A DNA stretch of 64,000 nucleotides from Halichondria panicea. Taxonomy: Eukaryota > Porifera > Demospongiae > Suberitida > Halichondriidae. Shown here piece after piece: positions 10,581 to 22,373 of the stretch. The DNA lies in the NCBI RefSeq assembly GCF_963675165.1, contig NC_087377.1, positions 11,332,632 to 11,396,631 on the forward strand, in the 5' to 3' direction. The notes beneath the pieces are model-generated. The model saw only the letters and a program-made list of their open reading frames with translations. It did not search any database and had not been told where the DNA came from. Numbering within the stretch: position 1 is the stretch's first letter; every line of letters begins with the position of its first letter. The translations under genes and the position numbers were made by a program.

Positions 10581-12624
10581 TCATTTTCTCACTTGTTCAT
10601 AAGCTTCATTGGACTCCACTTGAATGTCTTGTGTTCTTTGCGCTGTTGCTAGACCGACTTCCTCGTATACTGGACCAGCTGCGACTTTTGGAACTTTATC
10701 GTCTGATAGTTGGCTGCTACCTATTGAACCAAGTCATAAAGAGTCAGTTTAACATGAAACAACCTTTCCTTCACTTTTTGTTGATAATTACTAAGACTAT
10801 GAACACCACAACAACCAGTACCACCACAAACAGACTGCTAAGAGAACCACCAGCTATAGCCCAACGTTATCAGCCAGTAGAGCTAAGACAGAAATCAACA
10901 ACACATGCATGTATAATTATAAATCTCACCACAATGATACAATGCTATATTATACACAGCTTAGTACGCAATTGTGCATGTAGTATATTGACCTTAAAAA
11001 AGGCTAATTATAAGTACTCACGGACAGTTGTTGTGGGTACACACATGATGGTGTCAGGCTCAGTGCTCCAGACTCCAGCATTAGTGCAAATGATGGTGCT
11101 GGGTCCAGTCAGTGAGAGTCCAGTCAGTGAGAGTCCATTGTCACACTGGTAAGTCAGCACTATTCCCTCCAACACTGTCTCGTTCAACCTCTCATAGTTC
11201 ACTATAGTAGTGCCGTTGGATGGGTCCTCAGGGACAGTGCAGTTGACTGTGTAGATATAGCATGCGCAGTTAATTATATAACAGCATGCACTATACCTGG
11301 CAAAGTCCTGCACACCACAGCACTTGGATTAGGATCCCACACTCCATTTTGTCTATCTCTTGTGCAAGTTGCAGTCAGAAAACCCTCGGGAAAGTGTTCA
11401 TCATTGCACTGATAGATGACCTGTGACCCCTCTGTGTAAGACTGACCACTAGTGTTCACACCACCCATAGAGGGGGATCCGGGAACTGGGCAGGTCACTG
11501 GGGGTTCTGTAAGAGAAATACGGCTTGATCTATATGCAAACTTAATATCAAACTTACTCAGGCACATGAAATTCTCAGGGTTAGGACTCCATCGTCCATT
11601 ATTGCCACAGATAGAGGTTACTATCTAATTATCTTCAGAACAAGTGAAGGTAAGTGTGGAGTCCACAGTAGGTACACTGGGTATCTGGATGTTTACCACC
11701 CCACTACTGAGCAGCAGAGAGGGAGGAGGGACAGGAAACTGAGAGAAGTATTAGTTGTTGGGACAGTAATTTAACATTTGCTTGCCTATGGAAGGTATAG
11801 TGAACCGCATTGAAGCAATACTCATTCCAGCACAGTTGACAGCTCTGACAGTCACGTTGTAGGGTGTGTTATAGGAGACAATGATCTGTGCTGATGTGGT
11901 CTCCATGGTGACTGATGACACAGAGAGAGGTGTTGGGGAGATGATAAGGATATAGCTGACAGACACACCACCAGTAGATGAGGGAGGGTCCCAATTCAGA
12001 GAGATATTAGAGAAACTGGGTCGGTTCAGAGTGAAGGAAATTGTTGGGTTCAAGGGAGGGGAGGGGAGATCTGTGTAAAATGTGTGTCTATTTATTCTAT
12101 AAAAATTATCCTCTAATCACAATAAAAATTACGTACCTGCCACGCTGATGGGTATTGGACCTTCTCCTGCTCCTCCTATCACTAGACAGTTCACCATAGC
12201 TCCACCCAGCGCTGTCACCATGGTGAGAGTGGTGAGTGTCGATATGATCATGCCTCCATTGTGTCCGGAGTAATCAGCCCGGAACATGAACCCATCAGAG
12301 CCAATCTCCCTTGTTACAATACTGTTACTCACTAACCCAGATGCACTACCGGTAGGCACATTCAGTCCAGGTGGTGGGGTTACTGTCCATTGAAGGTCCA
12401 CACCCGTAGTACCAGGCAGAGCGCAGGTAAAGGTGACAATTTCATTAGGACAAATGGAACTAGTGTGGGTATAACAATTAAAGCAGTGATAATTAATAGT
12501 CTATATACTATCTGGTTGAAACAATCTATAAATTAGTGTTATATATACCTGCACTGAAATAAGAGAGCAATACGCCACACACTAGAACTGCCTTCAAGTG
12601 ATCCAAGCAGATTTCATTTGTCAT
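10581..12624 (-). pseudogene. Receptor C: decaying tandem copy of receptor B
   Basis: Same plan as receptor B: 12624-12549 (signal peptide), 12459-12137 (Ig), 12070-11786 (FN3), 11738-11558, 11506-11297, 11246-11022 (Sushi x3), 10853-10775 (TM), 10720-10581 (tail GPVYEEVG ... NEAYEQV, stop TGA). Damage relative to B: the Ig exon is one base out of frame near its start; the FN3 exon ends in a GC rather than GT donor; the first Sushi exon has a frameshift and an in-frame TAG at 11627-11625; the last Sushi exon has an 18-base direct duplication giving GLSLTG twice; the membrane exon is 79 bases instead of 81 and shifts frame. The tail is well preserved. Reading: a recently inactivated paralogue, or a gene using exon skipping. 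Sequencing errors could explain some but not all differences. Confidence 0.7.
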
Positions 12625-12626
12625 GT

Positions 12627-12646
12627 CTAGAAGTCTAGATCTAGAT
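12627..12646 (-). promoter_or_regulatory. CTAGATCTAGA motif upstream of receptor C start
   Basis: AAATCTAGATCTAGA lies immediately upstream of the ATG at 12624 on the minus strand. The surrounding GCAACTA is shared with the copy at 32487-32503, which supports common origin of the two gene starts. Confidence 0.35.
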
Positions 12647-13560
12647 TTAGTTGCATTGAAATATACAGAAAATGCCCTTTAATTTATGTAATACAGCTAG
12701 GACAGGACTTCCTATAGTGGCATATAATTATTATTTCGGTTAGCTAATAGCATTGCACTTCTGTAATGATCTTTACCTAATCAATTTATGACAGTTCACC
12801 CCAGGGTAGCTCTTTCTGGCTCAACCTAGCTCTCCTGCTGCTTCACTACATACAACATCCGTTCATAATGATATTCACAGGCTGACCGCGGTCCATAATT
12901 TATACACAGTACTTAAACACTCTTCTTATAAGGCAATGCGGTGTTTAGGAAAACAGTGATTCCCACACCCATGTATAGAGTTAGACGCTCTTTCTGTAAT
13001 ATGTGCTCCTGGTTCAGGACAATTATTTATTATTTCTGTCCATGCATGCATGTGCATGATTAATTGTAGCTTAGTATGTGACAGAACACGGTGCAGCATT
13101 GAGCACCTGATGCACCTAAACTGTCTAGATCTAGTAAGGCTACTTGAATTATTCCATCTCCATCGCCTAAGCAATACAAATCAAACCAGCAGCCAAACAT
13201 TAGATCATTACCAGCACATATTATTACTTTCAGGGGCGGAAACACTCTTCCAAGAAATGCTGGCTCAGGCTGTTAACTTAAGCATACAATTAATACATAT
13301 CTCGAGCATAATCTACCACCCCTATAGCTATTGGTAGCTGCAAGAAATAGAAAGAGCTGCAAAGCTTCAGCATCAATAATAGCAACAATCATAGTTATCA
13401 TTTCCCCACTTATCCATAATAGGTTTATGCACTTGTTTAGTTAATGATCTTTACCTAATAATTATTGCACTTTTGATAGAGGCACCGGAGAGGAAGTTGG
13501 GACATGCATAAAATTGGTGATAAAATTGGTGATAAACTCAGAGTTATATACTAACATGTA

Positions 13561-14697
13561 CAGTGCATATCCAGCTCTTAGAGAGTAGACTACTACAAAT
13601 TTGTGAGTAGCTGTACTTAAATGTAAATCTTTCGATTGGTCTAAGAAATGGTGTTGATACCAATGTGTAGGTGAATGACCAAGCTACAACATACTCAAAA
13701 ATGTTTCCATGGAAACATAAGATGGTGGGTTTGTGGTGATTAAAAAACAACAGCAAATTGTTATAGTGGGTAATCCGATAGAGTAATAAGCTTGTACAGC
13801 TAAGGTCCTAGACTTCATCACATAATTGTTCAATGGTTTAGGTATCCTGACCATCCCTTTATATGGGTCTTACATATGTTCAAAGTGTTTATAATTCATG
13901 ATTTACTGGTTTTTAGGTACACTTTTGGTTAGAGTAATAACTTCTGAAAAATTAATAGCTTAGCTTTCAAATTTCTGTAGTAAGTTTACAGATAAATGGG
14001 CTACATTTTGATACCAATAACATCCTTATTCCATTGCTGAGATAACACTGAAAAGCTACATGATTTACTATTTTCTACTGTTTTGATGACATGAGCAGAT
14101 GCAAACCACAAACCAATGACGCTTTAATCAATCACACACCTAAGTAAGAGTGGGCATACAGTTATTGTACGCCCACTTACTTGGTTAATTAAAGTGTCAT
14201 CGATTTGTGGTTAGCAGCTTGTGATGTCATCAAAACGGTAGAAAATAGTAGAATATCTAGTTTTTCAGTGTTATCTCAACAATGGAATAAGCATAGAGGA
14301 TGTTCTTGGTATCAAAATGTAGCCCATTTATTTGTAAACTTACCAGAAAACTTTTAAAGCTAAGCTATAAAATGTTCAGAAGATATTACTCTAACCAAAA
14401 GTGTACCTAAAAACCAGTAAACAATTATGTGATGAAGTCTAGGACCTTAGCTGTGTTTTATTACTCTAACCGATTACCCACTATAACAATTTGTTGTTGT
14501 TCTATTAATCACCACAAACCCACCACCTTATGTTTCCATGGAAACATTTTTGAGTATATTGTAGCTTGGTCATTCACCTACACATTGGTATCAGCACAAA
14601 TTCTTAATTTAGAAATGTTCCAATCGAAAAGATATTTACATTTAAGTACAGCTACTCACAAATGTGTGGTAATCTACTCTCTAAGCTGGATGCACTG
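13561..14697. mobile_element. 1.1-kb foldback transposon, CAGTGC ends, TA target
   Basis: The ends CAGTGCATATCCAGCT and AGCTGGATGCACTG are inverted, and the arms pair for several hundred bases. It is flanked by TA on both sides. Segment copy 2 has the uninterrupted site (ACATGTAATCAT near 22030), so the boundaries and the TA duplication are directly visible. Segment copy 3 holds a second example at 27128-28356. No transposase: non-autonomous, Tc1/mariner-like target preference. Confidence 0.75.
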
Positions 14698-15036
14698 TAA
14701 TCATAACCAGCATTCCTAATGGGTCACATAAAGGAAGTACATGAAAGTATGAAGTGTACTTAGTCTCATACTTTCATGTTACACACATGAAAGTATGAAG
14801 TGTACTTAGTCTACCTCAATACTGGGAAATACCACAAAGGGGAGCATTATGTAGCTAGAGTTGGGTGTGATATTAGATTACATTCTGCTCAGGGATCGAT
14901 ATTCTACATCTGTTAACTGGTCAGCCGTATCCTTAGTGATATGACTGTTTACTGACACACACTACACAGAGGTACTTGAAGTTAATGTCAAAACCATAAT
15001 TAAGCTGAGCTACCAACAGTCATACCTGTAAGCAAT

Positions 15037-15071
15037 TAGCCTCGATCCCAGCCCCTCTAGAATCGAGGCTA
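15037..15071. repeat. TAGCCTCGAT...ATCGAGGCTA hairpin
   Basis: A perfect short inverted repeat with a C-rich loop. Related hairpins occur at 22339-22373, 29160-29194, 32722-32773, 44282-44334 and 55762-55834, so this is a dispersed palindromic family. Confidence 0.6.
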
Positions 15072-15545
15072 GTAAGCAATTATTAATGTGAGTCCTCCTA
15101 ATAGGTGTGTAGGGGGGATCTCCCTGGGGGAAACCAATGGTAATACTTACAGTATTGCATGGACATTAAGAATTCAATTAGGGTTGACATTGGAAGACAT
15201 ACCACATCAAATTGGCTGGCATACCAAGAATTAAACACACAAGCCTACACAACACTGTCACACATGCAGCAGTATAGTTACAAGGTTGGTCACACTGTAA
15301 TTGGTCTCTTGTGGTTTTATGCAGACAGTGCATGGGTGGGAGTAATCATGGTACATAGCTTTTGCTTGACAAGAGATCGAGATTATGAATAACCATGCAT
15401 TGACTGGCATGTGAAAACAAAAATAGAAGATAATATACCTGCCAGTGAACACAATAATTATATACCTGAACAAAAAAATCAATGAATTGCCAATTGTGAG
15501 TCTGTGTATACCTGTTTGTGTTGTGACAAGGCCAAGTTATGCCTG

Positions 15546-15705
15546 CTACAGTACATTGCTCTTCCCACTGACAACTGTTTAAGATTTACCATTGGGGAGA
15601 ACGTCAAACACCAGTGAATAAATGCCTTCATCAGAGATGTTAGGAGAAGTTGATTTGGGAGTGGGACTCTTACACTGCATGTACATGGATGGTTCAGCAT
15701 ATTAA
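15546..15705 (-). pseudogene. Ig-like exon remnant, segment copy 1
   Basis: The minus strand encodes SPNISDEGIYSLVFDVLPNG, an Ig F-strand-like motif (D-E-G-x-Y), then reaches a premature stop in place of the longer version in copies 2 and 3. It lies downstream of the receptor tail exon on the same strand. Parent gene unknown. Confidence 0.35.
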
Positions 15706-16225
15706 TTATCTTACTATAGTTGTGCTCAAAGTGGGAGTTATTAAGGGTGTTTTCCAAGGCTTATCAAGTCTTATCACTGGATAACATGGCTGTGTTTATT
15801 CTACTAACACTCACCCACCCCCACAACAGTTACAGTACAGGCAGCAGGCTTGCTTTATCCATACTGAGACAAAATGAAAGTTTTCTCAGCAACACCATTA
15901 GGGATGATATGTACACATGATTTCTATTGATGATCATCCTCTCTGTACACTTAGCAAATCACAAAGGCACCCTCATGACTGGGGATAATATTATAACCAC
16001 ACTGTCAACTAACTAATTTGTTTTGATAACTCTAGCTCATATAAGTTAAACAAATTATTGTAAACACAAACACATTCTGACTAATTGTACACTCAGCTGC
16101 TAATGGCAGTACAGGGAAGCTTCACCTGTCCAGCAATCTGGTGAAACATCTCACTACAGGCTGATAATGATGGTGTGCCCTAGAGTATGTGTGCACATGT
16201 GGGCTCTAACAAACCTCAAAGTGTA

Positions 16226-17100
16226 CTACAAAGCACCACATTCACATGCAGCCCACACAAGGTAAAGTACATGCAAGAAATTGTCTCCCAAGTGCACATT
16301 GCTAAGCCTGGATCCCCTATATTTCAAATCTTGAGGCACAGCATAATCTGATTCTTCATTATTGACACATGTACATTGTCTGTGAGATTGTACAAACTAA
16401 AATAAATTATGTGATATAAGTTGCTAGTACAAAAGAGAAATACTTACATGTCCTGATGAGCGATTTCTTTGGAATATAGAAGATCGCTGGTTCTACCTAC
16501 AATGATACAAAAATTATGTAAAAAAGATTGTGCTCTCTTGGTATATAAAGGGGGAGAGATATGAAAAACTGCTCAAATAGTTCGCTTTAGGGAAGTGTCA
16601 TGGTGTGAATACCTAAGTCGAGTGATGACAATCACGATTGTGACGATTATGGAAATCGACAGAACAGCGATGCCACCAACAGCCCCTGCTACAGTTGCAA
16701 CTGGGAATGTTGATTCTCCTCCACCACCTGCATGTATGGATGAATTTGATTGAATTTTAGTAAGTTGAACATACCTCCTAATGTTGTCAATCTGAATTCT
16801 ATAGTAACTGGAGATGCGACGTCATTTGATTGGTTGCTGGCCAAAACAACTCTAATGGTGTAGGTGTAGACGACTTCAGCAGTGAGTTCAGTGAAAGTCA
16901 CCGTGACTTGGTTGGTTGTGGAGGGGAAAGGGAGGATGATTGGTTCAGAGTGAGGGGAACTCGGAGAGGGTGGAGACAATGAGCAGGTCACTGGGAGGGT
17001 AGCCAGTGAAGGGGAGGGACAAACGAATTATTATGGTTTCAATTCGAGGTATTATAATAGAAGAGTGAATTAAGGGACTCACAGTGAATGAAAACAGCCC
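16226..17100 (-). pseudogene. Truncated receptor D: part FN3, TM and SDYAVP tail
   Basis: Homologous to the last exons of receptor F. The FN3 exon begins mid-domain (RLSLPFTGYPPSDLL) after unrelated sequence and is then frameshifted by a 4-base net gain near 16958-16970. Downstream parts are open: TM exon 16727-16613 (GGGESTFPVATVAGAVGG, then a hydrophobic helix), a small exon about 16494-16455 (NLYSKEIAHQ-like), and the terminal exon 16379-16226 with EESDYAVPQDLKYRGSR. Signal peptide and first ectodomain exons are absent, so no normal receptor can be made. The same truncation and frameshift are in segment copy 2, so they predate that duplication. Confidence 0.65.
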
Positions 17101-17511
17101 GACACGACAGAGATAATTATATCGTAATTGGACTTCTGGTACACCCCACACATTATAACCTTATCATAATAGTATAGCTATATAGTTGTCACGGGCCCCA
17201 CAATCAGAATGCCTGCATGTAGAAGAAGAGGAAAAGTCTTATCGTGCGAAAAAGAAGATGAAAACCCGTGTTACAGTCAAGTTATTGTGATTCACTGCAA
17301 GCCAACTAAACCTTTTACTTGGTGGAGTTATGAATACACACTATTATTATTATACCCTAGTATAATGAATACACACTACTATTGTACCCTATAGTCAGAT
17401 TTATCCCGGATGCATATAACCCATTGTGGATGTAAATTTAGCGGTATAAACGTATAGAGGTAATACCATGCGGCTCATAAATTTGAAGATTCTAGCAATT
17501 AAATATCTGAG

Positions 17512-18857
17512 ATGATGAATGCAAAGAAACTCAAAGTAATATTTTTGTTTGGTCTTGTTCTTTTCTGGCAAATCCAAGGTAAGATTATAGCGAGTGAAAT
17601 GTTTTCCAAATAAGACATTTAACATTTAAAGTAGATATATATAATACATGTACTATGTTCAGAATTGTACCAAAGTGATGTTGTATATATAGTCACTGTT
17701 TTGTGTTGCCTTTCAGTATAGTTATGCTATAATAATTATACAATGTCATTACCCGAGGCGCGCGTGGGCGGCCACGGGTATAGTAGTCTGTTGGTTTGTT
17801 TGTTTGTCTGTTTGTTTGTTTGTCACAGGTATATCTACTCACCTGGATGCCACAGCACTGCGTTTACAGCATGGATAGCCTTCACACAACAATATCTTGA
17901 TTTAAATAGTGGCAGATTTTGCTGTTAAAGCTTCTTTGTCGAGCAAAAGCTAAGAAGCTTGAATAAGCTTGTGACTAGGTCTGCTTACCTGGATGCTCTA
18001 GCACTGCGTTTACAGCATGAGTAGCCTCCACACAACAAGTTAGTACTTTTGATAGTGGCAGCTTTCGGTGTTAAAGCTCCTTTGTCTAATAAAAGCGAGC
18101 AAAATGTAGCTTGAACAGAACTTGCACATGCGTTACTTATAACTGAAGTGATCCTGTACCAAGAACGATGGAACAGGGTCACTAAAGTAGAAAGCTGTAT
18201 ATACCAGGAACAATGGAACAGGGTCACTAAAGTAGGAGCTTGAATTATAGCTCCTGCTGCTGACTGGGATCCTACTCCATGCAGAACCTGGAGCCATACT
18301 TCTCTGAGACTCCAGGCTTCTTTACTGTGATCCTAATCCACAGTGCATATTATCTATAGTAGTCTACCACTACCTGTTCTCAGCATGCCTCCAGTCTGGT
18401 TTAGTTTTATTGCTCCTGAGTTGCTGTGCAAGTCATACATGATAACAACATCACTATATGCACTGCATTATATTTCTGGTTTCTTTATAATCATGTCACC
18501 AGCCGAGGGTTTGCACTTTAGTGCTCTAGTTATTTGTATCTATCTTTTTACCTCCAATTGTACATTTTGTATAGGGGTAAACGACGACATGTCAACAGAT
18601 AATGGAGAATGGTCTCTCCTATTATGTTTCCCCGTTAATGCGAGTGGGTGTGGACTTTGTTATACAAGGGCATTTGGGAGGCAAGTTTTGAATGTATTTC
18701 TACTTTTACTCTACCTTGTGAATGGACTGCACGTGAATGTGGTACTTTGTATACACAGCAGCACAGACAACAGGAATCGTATTGGAGGACCCGGGAAATG
18801 GCTATACAGTTGTCAGTGCAGGGAGCTCGAGGAGCAATGAATAATTATAGTGTATAG
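17512..18857 (+). pseudogene. Signal-peptide exon plus broken Ig-like exon, segment copy 1
   Basis: 17512-17578 is a clean first exon: two ATGs, MNAKKLKVIFLFGLVLFWQI, then a GTAAGA donor in phase 1. A candidate second exon starts at 18575 after ATAG, with GVNDDMSTDNG in frame. It continues as Ig/adhesion-like sequence spread over several frames (VGVDFVIQGHLGGKF, then FTLPCEWTARECGTLY, then VLEDPGNGYTVVSAG). The frame breaks are mostly shared with copy 2 (24816-26107), so they are not random read errors. The pair lies head-to-head with truncated receptor D. An element of about 780 bp sits in the intron. Confidence 0.45.
17751..18528. mobile_element. Copy-1-specific insertion with internal tandem repeats
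   Basis: Segment copy 2 reads straight from AATGTCATT to ATTTGTATC, whereas copy 1 has about 780 extra bases starting ACCCGAGGCGCG. Inside are two imperfect ~150-bp units (about 17829-17960 and 17981-18110, each with CTGGATGC...GCACTGCGTTTACAGCAT) and a repeated GGAACAGGGTCACTAAAG. The transposon class is not clear: no convincing inverted ends were found. Confidence 0.5.
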
Positions 18858-18905
18858 CAGGCAATAACACACTGCTATAGTCAGGAATACGCTTACAAAT
18901 AATTA

Positions 18906-19797
18906 TTATACAATAACTTTTGATGTTGTATTCAGGTAACTTATGTTAAATGTTAAATTTTTATACATAGTATATATACATACAGGCATGTAACACCAAA
19001 GACATAAGTCATAAAATTAATGTGCAAATAATACATTGCATGTCTAGAAGTGACAGACTAAAGTTATGTAATAATTGCCAGAGTATAATAGCATAGTCAC
19101 CCCGGCACACACCAGCATGACCAGTACTAGTGTGTAAGCAAATGAATCACACTGTCACAGTGGACAGGTAGCAATGCATGACACGGTTCCCTTAGTCAGG
19201 CTAGCAAAAGTATTCTAGCTGCTTAACGTCCTCATTACTTTTGGTAAACAGGAAAGCACGTAATTACCCACAGATCAGACAGAAAAAAGAATGTGCTGGT
19301 TTTGTTAGGACAAGACACACTGTACTATCACCCACAAAACTAAGGAGGACAAGAAGACCTTTGTGAGAAAGCTATAACAGCTAGGGTTAAGCTAGAGCAT
19401 GTGACAGGCTCTGGGAAAAGGGCCCAATATTGGTATTGAGCAATAGCCAGATTTATAGATTACAGTGTATAATCTCACAATATTTTTTCTTGGCTTATAG
19501 TTATCTACAGTCCTACTACTACCTCTTATACGCTGCTCTGATCTTTCCACCTAAGCGCTTTGTCTAAAGATCCACCATTACCTTACTTTAGCAATCTTTG
19601 AGTGGGCGTTTTCTCAATACTGCTGTTTTACAGCTTCGAGTTTCCAACGCGCATGTTGTGCCACAAATCCGAAAATCCGAAATGCCTAAAAAATAGGAAA
19701 TGAAGAGCATTATGGGTGTGGCACTGTGGGTGTGTCTGGAATTCGCACTCATATAATTGAAATGCGCGTGTGTGTGCGTGACACTATAGTGTCATCT
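18906..19797. other. Junction sequence between segment copies 1 and 2
   Basis: The junction between copies 2 and 3 lacks this stretch, so it is either an insertion in copy 1 or deleted at the other junction. It is AT-rich, and I see no open frame, RNA gene or clear inverted ends. Confidence 0.4.
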
Positions 19798-19839
19798 TAT
19801 AGTGGCATATATTATTTCCTGTGAGGGTTAGCTAATAGT

Positions 19840-20378
19840 CAGAGGAGGTACGACACGGTCACATGACCAGCCAAAAGGATTATGAATCTCATTAACTTGT
19901 GCATGAATATCATTCAAGACTGTGTACTTTGATAGTGGATTTGGTTTGGCATGTATCTTTCAAGAAATACACTTGACGTTTCTAAGATCAGGATAGTTCA
20001 TTGCTGGGCTTATACTAATATGAAATAGCTTTCAACCAGTTTCAACCACCACTTAGATTTTGAGATGTTATTGTTTTTAGTATAATTCTGTTTTAGAGTG
20101 TTTAATAAGTATTCTGTGCCTGCATTCAGGATAGGATCACTGCCAACATCTGAGCCTTGGTTGTTACAACAAATCTAATCTCTACTTGTAAAACTCTAGC
20201 TACTAGCCAGCAACAAATTCACTGAGTTTTATGCTCTAAACTTGTCTCTTTATGGCGCTCACTTGCCACCAGTTGAATGTCGTCATTGGAATGCATTTTT
20301 AACGACTTCTTTGTCTTTCTTGCCTTCAATCAAGAAATAGCAGCCACGTGAGCTTAACCGCGTGTCGTACCTCCTCTG
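19840..20378. mobile_element. 539-bp non-autonomous DNA transposon, 9-bp target duplication
   Basis: Ends are inverted: CAGAGGAGGTACGACACG at the left and its reverse complement at the right. GCTAATAGT flanks both sides (19831-19839 and 20379-20387), and the empty site GCTAATAG is present in copies 1 and 3. A duplication of 8-9 bp suggests a hAT or Mutator-like source; the element has no coding region. Confidence 0.75.
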
Positions 20379-21102
20379 GCTAATAGTATTGCACTTTTGT
20401 AATGATCTTTACCTAATCAATTTATGACAGTTCACCCAGGGTAGCTCTTTCTGGCTCAACCTAGCTCTCCTGCTGCTGCACTACATACAAAATCCGTTCA
20501 TAATGATATTCACAGGCTGACCGCGGTCCGTAATTTATACACAGTACTTAAACACTCTTCTTATAAGGCAATGCGGTGTTGATTCCCACACCCAGTATAG
20601 AGTTAGACGCTCTTTCTGTAATATGTGCTCCTGGTTCAGGACAATTATTTATTATTTCTGTCCATGCATGCATGTGCATGATTAATTGTAGCTTAGTATG
20701 TGACAGAACACGGTGCAGCATTGAGCACCTGATGCACCTAAACTGTCTAGATCTACTAACTAAAGGCTACTTGATTTATTTCGATAACCATCTCCATCGC
20801 CTAAGCAATACGAATCGAACCAGCAACCAAACATTAGATCATTACCAGCACATATTACTTTCAGGGGCAGAAACACCCCTCCAAGAAATTCTGGCTCAGG
20901 CTGTTAACTTGAGCATACGATTAATACATATCTTAATCTACCACCCCTATAGCTATTGGTAGCTGCAAGAAATAGAAAGAGCTGCAAAGCTTCAGCATCA
21001 ATAATAGCAACAATCATAGTTATCATTTCCCCACTTATCCATAATAGGTTTATGCACTTGTTTAGTTAAGATCTTTACCTAATAATTATTGCACTTTTGA
21101 TA

Positions 21103-21759
21103 CTGCCCTTTGCAGCTCACTTGTAAGTTTGGGGCAAATAGTAAATTGCAAAAAACCACAATACTACAGTGTTGTATTAAGCAAGGACAAAGTTTACAGA
21201 AATTTTTATAGACCAGATCTCAGTCCATTCATACTGTCTTGATCATACAGAGTATAGCTAGCTTTAATGTAGATTCTGTAGTAATTGCCCCAGTGACCTT
21301 GTTTAGCTTCTTTCTGATCTCACTGAGGTATACATGCACATACTGGGATTTTCTGCATGGACCAGTAGATATTCGTCATGTTTGTGGAAAGTATGGGCTC
21401 TAGGGGTAGCCTGATTACGACATACACTGCCTGGTCGTTTAAAACAATCTAGCTAAATTGTTCACTGTGAAACAACCTGATGCCTCCAATTCTCTGCTAC
21501 ATAATATGCCACTTAACTCCTCTTGATAAGGATTAATTTTTCATGGTTACCCAACAAGTAGTTTATGCCTACTAGGTATATAGCGAGATTTATATATCCA
21601 CATAAAGATTTGTCTATAGAAACTTCTGTTCCAAAATTTTAACTATGTCCATTGCTAGATAGTATTGTGGTTTATTTATGTAAACTGTTACACTTATCTC
21701 AAGTGGTTTTTTGCAATTTACTATTTGCCCCAAACTTCCAAGTGAGCTGCAAAGGGCAG
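21103..21759. mobile_element. 657-bp MITE with long inverted repeats, TA target
   Basis: Starts CTGCCCTTTGCAGCTCACTT and ends with the reverse complement; the arms extend over 55 bases (…GGGGCAAATAGTAAATTGCA). TA flanks both ends, and copy 1 has the empty site TTTTGATAGAGGCACC near 13475. Private to segment copy 2, so younger than the triplication. Confidence 0.75.
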
Positions 21760-22338
21760 TAGAGGCACCGGAGAGGAAGTTGGGACATGTGGTGATAAAA
21801 TTTTTCTGGTCACTCACAGCTTGCAATCTACGTACTATTCATGCATATCTGTACCGGCTGTATTAGAAAAACTTTCAAAATCTGAGATACTGGTCCATTA
21901 CAAGAAGGTGTGGTCAAGACCAAACCTACAGCAAAATAATAACTCTGAGTTATATTTCGCTATGATATGTGATCGTAGCAGGCTCCAAATTAAGTTGTGT
22001 CCAGCCTCCTCTGCATACTATAGTATACTAACATGTAATCATAACCAGCATTCCTAATGGGTCACATAAAGGAAGTACATGTTACACACATGAAAGTATG
22101 AAGTGTACTTAGTCTACCGCAATACTGGGAAATACCACAAAGGGGAGTATTATGTAGCTAGAGTTGGGTGTGATATTAGATTACATTCTGCTTAGGGATT
22201 GATATTTCTACATCTGTTAACTGGTCAGCCAGATCCTTAGTGATATGACTGTACTGACACACACTACACAGAGGTACTTGAAGTTAATGTCAAAACCATA
22301 ATTAAGCTGAGCTACCAACAGTCATGCCTGTAAGCAAT

Positions 22339-22373
22339 TAGCCTCGATCCCAGCCCCTCTAGAATCGAGGCTA
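22339..22373. repeat. TAGCCTCGAT hairpin, segment copy 2
   Basis: Same hairpin as 15037-15071, inherited by segmental duplication. Confidence 0.6.

Larger units (their letters stand above)
12711..18905. repeat. Segmental triplication, copy 1
   Basis: This segment recurs in the same order and direction at about 19798-26165 and 26156-31200. Markers include GGTTAGCTAATAG near its start, the CGAGGCT hairpin, and the receptor 3' exons on minus. Copy-specific insertions here are the foldback at 13561-14697 (shared with copy 3) and the block 17751-18528. Copies 1 and 2 share the same truncation of the receptor, so they are closer to each other than to copy 3 over that part. Confidence 0.8.

Noticed and set aside
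12926-13337. Open frames on both strands at the start of segment copy 1
   Set aside because: The equivalent regions in copies 2 and 3 differ by indels that do not preserve frame; treated as non-coding.
18343-18840. 165-codon plus-strand frame
   Set aside because: Runs across a copy-specific insertion into the broken Ig-like exon; the first half has no counterpart in segment copy 2.
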